Shown piece by piece: positions 6,145 to 12,365 of a DNA stretch of 13,942 nt; within the stretch, counting starts at the first letter, position 1; each line of letters starts with the position of its first letter. A program made the translations under genes and the position numbers. The stretch is from JBOGXF01 sp050694275 (GTDB lineage Bacteria > Actinomycetota > CADDZG01 > WHSQ01). The stretch spans positions 1-13,942 of the forward strand of contig JBOGXF010000036.1 in assembly GCA_050694275.1 (NCBI GenBank), read 5' to 3'. The notes below the pieces were generated by a model, which worked only from the letters and a program-made list of their open reading frames with translations, made no database searches and was not told the origin of the DNA.

Positions 6145-6950
6145 GGCGGCGTGATCCTCAGCTCGCCGTTCTCAATCCTCAGCAGCGCGCGCCGTTCGGG
6201 GAAAAACGTGAGAGCTTCAGGCGGAAGCTGAATCCGCCCGCTCGAATCGATGACCGAGAGCGCCAACCCTCTTATTTGCTCGGCTTCGAGCGCGCCGTGA
6301 CGAAGGTGGAGCGTCGAATCCGCTGCCTCGATCACGGCGGGGTCGTGAGTCGCGACCACGAACCCGCTTCCGCCGGAGGCGAGGCCTTTGATCGCATCAA
6401 TCAGAGAGCGCGCCGATTTCGAGTCGAGCTCCGCGGTCGGCTCGTCCGCGAGAACCACGGCTGGGCTTCCAGCAATGGCCTGGGCGAATGCGACGCGCTG
6501 CTGCTCGCCGCCGGAGAGCTGGTGGGGCATGTGGCTCCGTCTGTGGCCCATCCCCAGCGACTCGAGGAGCTCGTCCGTGGCCACGACGCGATTCCTTCGT
6601 CTCGCCGCGAGCTCGACGTGATCGCGAACGCTTACGGTCGGAACAAGATTGTCCGACGGTCTCTGAAAGACGTAGCCGATGAGGCGTCGCCGGATCGCGT
6701 GAAGCCGGCGTAAGGGCAAGTCTGCGACCTCGGTGTCGCCCACCATCACCGATCCGGCGGTCGGTCGATCCATGCACGCAAGGATCCCGAGCAGCGACGA
6801 TTTGCCGCTGCCCGAGGGCCCGATCACCGCGGTGACGGCGCCGCGCGGAAAGATCGCGTCGATTCCCTTGAGCGCGTGCACTTCGCCGGTAGCGGCCCAA
6901 TAGATCTTGACCAGCCCCGCGCAAGCTGCCGCGACTCCCTCATCCCGCAA
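6141..6950 (-). CDS. ABC transporter ATPase, LolD/MacB type, with AbrB-like C-terminal tail
   Basis: This is a 269-residue ATPase with fully canonical motifs: Y17 A-loop, Walker A GPSGSGKS (44-51), Q95, signature LSGGEQ (145-150), Walker B VVLADE (165-170), and H202. After the normal end of the domain (about residue 225) there is an extra stretch (232-268) with VIDSSGRIQLPPEAL and RALLRIENGELRITPP. This resembles the swapped-hairpin AbrB/SpoVT DNA-binding or dimerisation fold. In an ABC ATPase it would more likely mediate dimerisation or regulation than DNA binding. No ATG or GTG fits the start, and TTG 6950 overlaps the permease stop by 11 bases. The next ATPase is coupled by a 4-base overlap. 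Confidence 0.8.
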   Translation of the reverse strand: MRDEGVAAACAGLVKIYWAATGEVHALKGIDAIFPRGAVTAVIGPSGSGKSSLLGILACMDRPTAGSVMVGDTEVADLPLRRLHAIRRRLIGYVFQRPSDNLVPTVSVRDHVELAARRRNRVVATDELLESLGMGHRRSHMPHQLSGGEQQRVAFAQAIAGSPAVVLADEPTAELDSKSARSLIDAIKGLASGGSGFVVATHDPAVIEAADSTLHLRHGALEAEQIRGLALSVIDSSGRIQLPPEALTFFPERRALLRIENGELRITPP

Positions 6951-9603
6951 CGCGCATCACCTCCGCCATGTTGGCCCGGTCGGCGAGCCGCTGTGTCTGC
7001 CACGCCCCGGCCGCAGAGCACAAGACCAGGATCGGCAACAGGGCCGCCAACGCGATCCCCGGCACCTCGAACAAAGGCCCCGGAGCCATCTCGGGCAGGG
7101 GATCGAGCTGACCCAGCATTAGGCGCACAGATATCAGGGCGAGCAATACTCCGGCGAGCCCGGCGGCGAGCAAGATCCCGGCGAGTTCGAGGAAGATCGC
7201 CGACCGGTGGTCACCCCGGCCGAGCCCCATCCGGCGCGCAAGGCCAAAGGACAGTGCCTTCTCGCGCTGCCGGGCGGCGAGATAGGAGAGGATCCCGGCG
7301 AGCGCGAGCACCCCGGCCACGATCCCGAGGGCTTCGAGCAGACCGAACGACCAGCCGACCGCCCTCAACGCGCTCGTGTCTCTGATCTCGTCGGCGAGTC
7401 GCACCGCGCCGCGGTCGAGTGCGTTGGATTCGAGGTATCCAAGGATCTCCTCGGTGTCGCCCTCGATCCAGAGCTGGCGGTTGACGAAGCTCGAGGCGGA
7501 GGCCCCGAGGGCGCCGCTGAGCGACTCGATGTCGGTGACGAGGATCGGCCGGTGGAAGCCCATCCCCGGAAACGTCGACGCGTCGCCGACGGTGTCTACC
7601 GCGATCTCCCGGTCGTCCACGAAGAGAGCCTCGCCGCCACCGAATCCCTCGCCGGCGACGATCACGGGCAGGGCGCTGCCTTCATGGGCCTCGAGCCGAC
7701 CGAGCAGGTCCTGGATCGACGCGCCGGAGAACCTGCCGTCCCAGAACGCGGCGCCGGCGAAGGTGTCGGGGTCGACCGCGAGGATGTCGATGGCGGTGTC
7801 GGCCGGAAGGACGGTGCCGCTTTCGCGAACGACTTGCGTGAAAGAGAATCTCGGGTCGGAAGGAACCTCATCGGTGGCCGTGATCGAGATCGCGACGTCG
7901 CTCCCGGTCGCGACCAAGGCCTTGGCGTCGACCGTCGCCTGCGTGGACGAGACGAGGCTTCCGGCGTAGACGACCACCCCGACGGCGATGGCCGACACGG
8001 CGACCAGAAGCAACGTCATCGAAGAAGCCGTCGCCAGTCGGCGCGCCGCGAGGTAGATGGGAACCGACGATCCGCCCGGAGCGCGCAGCCGAGGAAGGAG
8101 GCGTCGCAATGCGCGGACGGCGAGGCCGACTATGCCGGCGATGAACAGGATCGGAAAGGCGAGCACGAACAGGTCCGCTTGGGGCGGCCCGCCGGCGCTT
8201 TCGACCAGAGCCGAGCGGCCTGCGTACGTTTCGTACAGGGACGCACCCGCGAGGAGAAGCACGGCGGCTTCCCACGGTGCCCCGCCGATCCTCTTGCGGA
8301 TGATCCCGGGGCTGCTCTGTATCTGGGCGCGCGCCACGACCGCGGTCACGATTCCGAAGACCACGAGCGCAACGAGCGCAGCCAGCCCGGCGCTGGCGAG
8401 CGCCCCCGACACAACCCCGGGGCTGATCCGAGTCGAAGGACCGAGCGCCTTCACGAGCATGGTCGCGCCGCCCCACCCCGCGACGGTTCCGGCGGCGACG
8501 GGGAGGATGGCTTCGGCGGCCGCTCTGGCTCCCTGGCCGCCCGGGCCGACCCCCTGGGCGAGGAGCAAGCGCATCTCGCTTCGACGTTTGCGAGCCGCGA
8601 ACGCGGCCGCCGCGCCGACCCCGAGAAGCCCCGCGGCCTGGCCCGCGAGGGTTATCAGTCGCACGGAGACGTCGAGCGAGGCGACGATCTCCTCGACGCG
8701 CGCGACGAACGACGGGAGAAGGCTACGAACGTTCGGCCCGATCGCGTAGACGCGCAGGTCCTCGAACGCACCTCGCAGGCCAGAGGTCGGATCGGTCGCC
8801 AGGTGGGACAGCTCGACGTATTGCTGTCGCAAACGTTGTCCCTCGGGAAGCGTCGGGGTCGTGGTGAGCTCGAACCGCCACTCGTATTGAGCGTTGTCGT
8901 CCAGCCGCCGGCCGAGGTCGAAAAACAAAGGCTTGGGAGCGATCAGAAACGGCGGCGGTTGGACCTCGAGCGCACGGGGATTGATGATCTGAAAAGTCAT
9001 GGGCTTCCAGTAGTCCGACAGCGGTTCGGACGCGAGATCGCGATAGATGCCGGCGACCCGAGCGACGGTTCTGTCCTCGCCGAGGTGAAGCGTGATCTCG
9101 TCTCCGGCGGCGACTCCGGCCGGTTCTGCGATCGTGTCGGGAACGAAGATGCCGTTTCCGGGTGCCCGTTGAAGCACGTCGATGTGCCGGAGGGCGCCGT
9201 CCCGGTAAAGGAGCCGCCCCCGCGGCCCGTCGATCGAGCCCACTCCGGCCGACGTGCTGATCGCGGTAACTACCGGGTCGGCGATCGGATCGATGCGGGA
9301 AGCCGCTTCGACCAGCGCTCGATTGCCTTGGTCGAACGCCAGTCGATCGATGTTGCCGTACATGTTCGCGGTGATCCCCGCGTCGCCTTCAGAGAGACCG
9401 GTGCCGACGGACACGTCCAGGTCCTCGCCGCCGGGCGTGGCGAGCTCGCCATCGAGAGCCGCGTTTCCCGCCGATGACAGAAACACCGGCCCGGCGGCGC
9501 TCGTCGCGCCGAGGACTAGAGCCGCGCCGGCGATCGCGGCGAAGATCCCGAGAAGACGCAGGAGTCTCGTTGGCACCCGGATCCACAGCTTGACGTGGAA
9601 CAT
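6940..9603 (-). CDS. Large FtsX/MacB-like ABC permease (duplicated architecture)
   Basis: This is an 887-residue membrane protein. It has one N-terminal membrane helix (about 16-35), a long external domain, and a helix cluster beginning LITLAGQAAGLLGVGAAAAF. A central hydrophobic block follows (with LFVLAFPILFIAGIVGLAV and SSMTLLLVAVSAIAVGVVV), then a second external domain and three C-terminal helices (LEALGIVAGVLALAGILSYL, FLELAGILLAAGLAGVLLAL, GIALAALLPILVLCSAAGAW). This is two FtsX-type units in one chain, so a single polypeptide could replace a permease dimer. MacB/FtsX-type systems move lipoproteins, peptides or lipids, or signal across the membrane by mechanotransmission; the substrate here is unknown. 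ATG 9603 was chosen because the frame upstream would overlap the divergent zincin gene and lacks similarity. Two ATPases follow in overlap. Confidence 0.75.
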   Translation of the reverse strand: MFHVKLWIRVPTRLLRLLGIFAAIAGAALVLGATSAAGPVFLSSAGNAALDGELATPGGEDLDVSVGTGLSEGDAGITANMYGNIDRLAFDQGNRALVEAASRIDPIADPVVTAISTSAGVGSIDGPRGRLLYRDGALRHIDVLQRAPGNGIFVPDTIAEPAGVAAGDEITLHLGEDRTVARVAGIYRDLASEPLSDYWKPMTFQIINPRALEVQPPPFLIAPKPLFFDLGRRLDDNAQYEWRFELTTTPTLPEGQRLRQQYVELSHLATDPTSGLRGAFEDLRVYAIGPNVRSLLPSFVARVEEIVASLDVSVRLITLAGQAAGLLGVGAAAAFAARKRRSEMRLLLAQGVGPGGQGARAAAEAILPVAAGTVAGWGGATMLVKALGPSTRISPGVVSGALASAGLAALVALVVFGIVTAVVARAQIQSSPGIIRKRIGGAPWEAAVLLLAGASLYETYAGRSALVESAGGPPQADLFVLAFPILFIAGIVGLAVRALRRLLPRLRAPGGSSVPIYLAARRLATASSMTLLLVAVSAIAVGVVVYAGSLVSSTQATVDAKALVATGSDVAISITATDEVPSDPRFSFTQVVRESGTVLPADTAIDILAVDPDTFAGAAFWDGRFSGASIQDLLGRLEAHEGSALPVIVAGEGFGGGEALFVDDREIAVDTVGDASTFPGMGFHRPILVTDIESLSGALGASASSFVNRQLWIEGDTEEILGYLESNALDRGAVRLADEIRDTSALRAVGWSFGLLEALGIVAGVLALAGILSYLAARQREKALSFGLARRMGLGRGDHRSAIFLELAGILLAAGLAGVLLALISVRLMLGQLDPLPEMAPGPLFEVPGIALAALLPILVLCSAAGAWQTQRLADRANMAEVMRVAG

Positions 9604-9640
9604 CCTGACGGCCGATCCCCCTGGAAGAATGGGTTGTCTA

Positions 9641-9655
9641 CTACGATTGTCGTAG
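9641..9655. promoter_or_regulatory. Palindromic operator candidate between divergent genes
   Basis: CTACGA (9641-9646) and TCGTAG (9650-9655) are perfect inverted repeats around TTG. The site sits in the 64-bp gap between the ABC operon start (9603, minus) and the zincin-like gene (9668, plus). Its right end touches AGGGAG (9654-9659), the likely ribosome binding site of the zincin gene. A dimeric repressor bound here could control both directions. TAC/GTA half-sites recall BlaI/MecI-type operators, but no such regulator is in the window. Confidence 0.45.
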
Positions 9656-9667
9656 GGAGCGCTGAAG

Positions 9668-10045
9668 ATGACAAGTCGAAGGCGATCGCGGGTGCTGAGG
9701 CGGATATGGGCCGCCCCCGTGTCGCTCATCGGCCTCCTGCTGTCCCCGTTCTTCGCTCGGCGATCGGTGACGCGGGGCGTTCTCTTGTGCGAGGGCGCCC
9801 GCTGGCCGCGGCGGCTCGGGTGGCGCTACCGCGCCATCGCCTTCGGCCATGTCGTGCTGTCCATCGACGAGCTCGATCGGGACACGCTCGATCACGAGCT
9901 CGCCCACGTCGCACAGTACGAGCGTTGGGGCATCTTCCTCGTACCCGCCTATCTCACGGCGTCGTTGTGGGCCCGGGCGCGCGGGCGCCACCACTACCGC
10001 GACAACCACTTCGAGGTCGCGGCGCGCCGCATGACGGAAGAATAG
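9668..10045 (+). CDS. Small membrane-associated HExxH protein, putative zincin
   Basis: This 125-residue protein has a basic N-terminus (RRRSRVLRR) followed by a hydrophobic stretch (WAAPVSLIGLLLSPFF, about 14-29) that may anchor it. HELAH (76-80) within LDHELAHVAQYERWG is an HExxH zinc-peptidase motif. A later conserved-looking block, YRDNHFEVAA (110-119), supplies E116 as a candidate third zinc ligand. PAYLTAS (93-99) lies between them. The type recalls short uncharacterised bacterial proteins with H-E-x-x-H followed by a Q-Y-x-R-W-G pattern, often annotated only as hypothetical. Whether it cleaves peptides is not known. AGGGAG lies 8 bases before the ATG. It is divergent from the ABC operon and shares the 9641-9655 palindrome region. 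Confidence 0.6.
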   Translation: MTSRRRSRVLRRIWAAPVSLIGLLLSPFFARRSVTRGVLLCEGARWPRRLGWRYRAIAFGHVVLSIDELDRDTLDHELAHVAQYERWGIFLVPAYLTASLWARARGRHHYRDNHFEVAARRMTEE

Positions 10046-10047
10046 CC

Positions 10048-10094
10048 AAGGTTGCGCGTTTGGAGCCTCTCAGGGGCGCGAAACTCACAACCTT
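10048..10094. terminator. Possible bidirectional terminator stem between convergent genes
   Basis: AAGGTTG (10048-10054) pairs with CAACCTT (10088-10094) across a 33-base interior that can pair partly again through CGCG segments. It lies between the convergent stops of the zincin gene (10045) and the acyl-CoA dehydrogenase gene (10098). No T-run is present on either side, so it may be a weak terminator or a 3'-end stabilising hairpin. Confidence 0.3.
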
Positions 10095-10097
10095 CGG

Positions 10098-11318
10098 TTA
10101 TTGCGTCGAGTTATTCGGCTTCCACTTGTGTAGCTCTTCGCGCGCGATCACCATCTTGTGGACCTCGTCGGCGCCGTCGACGATGTGGAGCGTGCGCGCG
10201 TGCGCGTACATCACCGCGAGGGGGAAGTCGTCGGAGACGCCGGCCCCCCCGTGAACCTGAATCGCCCGGTCGATGACCCACGTGGCGAGGTCGGCGGCGG
10301 CGACCTTGATGGCCGAGATGTCGATGCGCGATCCGGCGCCACCCTCCCGGTCCATCATCCACGCGGCCTTGAGGACCAGTAGCCGCGCCTGCTCGATGCG
10401 GATGCGAGCCTCGGCGATCCAGTCGCGGATGACGCCCTGCTTCGACAGAGGGATCCCGAACGCCTCACGAGAGTGAGCTCTCTGACACATCAGCTCGAGA
10501 GCGCGCTCGGCCATCCCGATCGCTCGCATGCAGTGATGGACGCGGCCCGGCCCGAGCCTGGACTGCGCGATGAGGAACCCACCGCCCTCCTCACCGAGGA
10601 GGTTCTCTTTGGGCACCCGCACGTTCTCGAATGTGATCTCGCAGTGTCCATGGCCGACGTCGTATCCGAACACCGGGAGCGTGCGACGCACCGTCACACC
10701 CGGCGCATCCATGGGAACGAGCACGAGGCTGTGCTGCATGTACCGCTCTGCGTCGGGATTGCTCTTGCCCAGGAACAGGATCAGCTCACAGCGCGGATCG
10801 GCTGCGCCGCTGGTCCACCACTTGCGCCCGTTGACGACGTACTCGTTGCCGTCGGGTTCGATCGTGCTCTCTATATTGGTCGCGTCCGAGCTGGCGACGT
10901 CGGGCTCGGTCATCGCGAAGCACGATCTGATCTCGGCCTCGAGCAACGGCTTGAGCCACCGGTCCTGCTGTTCGCTCGTGCCGAACTCGGCGAGGATCTC
11001 CATGTTGCCGGTGTCGGGGGCGGCGCAGTTCATCGCCTCCGGCGCGAGGGGAGAGCGTCCGGAGATCTCGGCGAGCGGCGCGTACTCGAGGTTGGTGAGC
11101 CCCGCTCCCCACTCCTCGTGCGGGAGGAACAGGTTCCACAGCCCCCGGCTTCTCGCCTCCTTCTGGAGCTGCTGCATCACCGGGGGCTGCACGTGCGGAT
11201 CCTCTTGGGCACGCACCTGTTCGGCGTAGACCGGCTCGCTCGGATAGACGTGGGCGTCCATGAAGTCGAGCAGCCTGTCCATGAGCTCGGTCGTCTTCGC
11301 GCTGTGCTCGAAATCCAA
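10098..11318 (-). CDS. Acyl-CoA dehydrogenase, ACAD10/11-like
   Basis: This is a 406-residue FAD flavoprotein of the acyl-CoA dehydrogenase superfamily, introducing an alpha-beta double bond into an acyl-CoA. Recognisable parts are the helical N-terminal domain (1-130), the flavin/substrate motif FAMTEPDVASSDATN (134-148), a middle beta-domain with WWTSGA (167-172) and FENVRVPKENLLGE (230-243), and the C-terminal helices with SREAFG (283-288) and IQVHGGAGVSDDFPLA (353-368). At the catalytic-base position of short- and medium-chain enzymes (Y-E-G-T) this protein has VDGADEVH, with D381 replacing Glu, as in the ACAD10/11 branch. The start is TTG 11318 behind GGGAGG at 5 bases. It is divergent from the lactonase/R2lox pair, with about 50 bp between, suggesting joint control of a lipid-related pathway. 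Confidence 0.85.
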   Translation of the reverse strand: MDFEHSAKTTELMDRLLDFMDAHVYPSEPVYAEQVRAQEDPHVQPPVMQQLQKEARSRGLWNLFLPHEEWGAGLTNLEYAPLAEISGRSPLAPEAMNCAAPDTGNMEILAEFGTSEQQDRWLKPLLEAEIRSCFAMTEPDVASSDATNIESTIEPDGNEYVVNGRKWWTSGAADPRCELILFLGKSNPDAERYMQHSLVLVPMDAPGVTVRRTLPVFGYDVGHGHCEITFENVRVPKENLLGEEGGGFLIAQSRLGPGRVHHCMRAIGMAERALELMCQRAHSREAFGIPLSKQGVIRDWIAEARIRIEQARLLVLKAAWMMDREGGAGSRIDISAIKVAAADLATWVIDRAIQVHGGAGVSDDFPLAVMYAHARTLHIVDGADEVHKMVIAREELHKWKPNNSTQ

Positions 11319-11350
11319 GAGGACCTCCCGGGTCGCTCGCCGGTTGTCGC

Positions 11351-11363
11351 CCTAGACTCTAGG
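11351..11363. promoter_or_regulatory. Overlapping divergent -10 boxes in a 13-bp palindrome
   Basis: CCTAGA and TCTAGG flank a single C to make an exact inverted repeat. Read on the plus strand it contains TAGACT (11353-11358), about 10 bases before ATG 11369. Read on the minus strand it contains TAGAGT (11361-11356), giving a leader of about 30 bases with the GGGAGG site of the acyl-CoA dehydrogenase. Both fit TANNNT -10 boxes, so RNA polymerase could load in only one direction at a time. -35 boxes are not clear. Confidence 0.45.
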
Positions 11364-11368
11364 CCCTC

Positions 11369-12361
11369 ATGACGACGCCAACGGTTGAGACGGTTCTGGG
11401 GCCGGTTTCGGTCACCGAGCTCGGTCCGACCCTGGTCCACGAGCACATCCGGATTTCCTATCCCGGCGACGAGCTCGATCCCACCTCGAGTTGGGACCGG
11501 ACATCGTGCATCGAGGTCGCGGTCGAACGCATGCAGCAGCTCCAGGAGTTCGGGATCAAGACCTTCGTCGATCCTTGCACCATCGAGCTCGGACGGGACC
11601 CGGAGCTAATGGCCGAAGTCGCCCGGCGCTCGGGCATGCAGATCGTGTGCACCACGGGCTTCTATCACGAGGACATCGGTCTGCCTTATTACTGGCGGCT
11701 GCGTACGGTCGAGGAGATCACCGAGCTCTACCTGCACGAGATCGAGAACGGCATCGGCGACACGGGCATCAAACCGGGAGCGATCAAGATCGCGTCGGGC
11801 GATCCCGTGACCGAGCTCGAGAAGAAGTTCGTTCACGCGGGAGCGAGCGCGGCACGGGCGTCCGGGCTGACGGTCATCACTCACTGCGAGAACTCCGTCG
11901 GATCGGACGTGCAGCAGGCAATGCTGTCCGAGCATGGCGTCGACCCCGGACGATGCCTGATCGGCCACCAGGACCAGGCGCCCGAGGTCAAACAGCTCCT
12001 GGAGATCGCCGAGCGCGGCTCGTTCGTCGGGATCGACCGAGTCGGGATCGAGATTCTGTCGCCGGACGATCATCGCGTCGAGCTCGTCCTGGGGCTGCTC
12101 GACGCCGGTTACGCGGAGCGTCTCTGCCTGAGCCAGGATCACATGTGCTGTCTTCAGTCGGCGAGGTTCCCGTACGAGATCCCCGAGGGCATGGAGGAGG
12201 CGGTGGACCAGATGAAGCCGCTCATCTACGACCAGCTATACCGCCGTCCGCACACGTATCTCTTCACCGAGTTCTGGCCGCGTCTGGAGAAGGCGGGAGT
12301 CGAGCCCCGCGTGCTCGACTCGATTCTGATAGATAACCCTCGGAGACTTTTCGGAGGATGA
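11369..12361 (+). CDS. Phosphotriesterase-like lactonase (PLL), amidohydrolase superfamily
   Basis: This is a 330-residue binuclear metal hydrolase of the phosphotriesterase family. The full metal set is present with the spacing of SsoPox-type enzymes: H24 and H26 in LVHEHI, K140 in GAIKIAS (the carboxylated bridging lysine), H172 in ITHCEN, H200 in IGHQD, and D257 in LSQDHMC. Members of this branch usually open lactones and only weakly hydrolyse phosphotriesters, so lactonase is the best call; homoserine lactones or longer hydroxy-acid lactones are possible substrates. The start ATG 11369 lies just after the divergent -10 region, with almost no leader. It ends 4 bases before the R2lox-SCP2 start, and GGAGG for that gene lies within its last codons, so the two form an operon. 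Confidence 0.85.
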   Translation: MTTPTVETVLGPVSVTELGPTLVHEHIRISYPGDELDPTSSWDRTSCIEVAVERMQQLQEFGIKTFVDPCTIELGRDPELMAEVARRSGMQIVCTTGFYHEDIGLPYYWRLRTVEEITELYLHEIENGIGDTGIKPGAIKIASGDPVTELEKKFVHAGASAARASGLTVITHCENSVGSDVQQAMLSEHGVDPGRCLIGHQDQAPEVKQLLEIAERGSFVGIDRVGIEILSPDDHRVELVLGLLDAGYAERLCLSQDHMCCLQSARFPYEIPEGMEEAVDQMKPLIYDQLYRRPHTYLFTEFWPRLEKAGVEPRVLDSILIDNPRRLFGG

Positions 12362-12365
12362 ACGC

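Noticed and set aside
7207..9477. 756-residue plus-strand open frame
   Set aside because: It lies entirely antisense to the FtsX-type permease, has a charged repetitive composition (Arg, Asp, Glu, Gly) typical of GC-rich shadow frames, and matches no family I know.
9604..9729. Longer start for the ABC permease (42 extra residues)
   Set aside because: It would overlap the divergent zincin gene and the palindrome, and adds a polar segment before the first membrane helix without family support.
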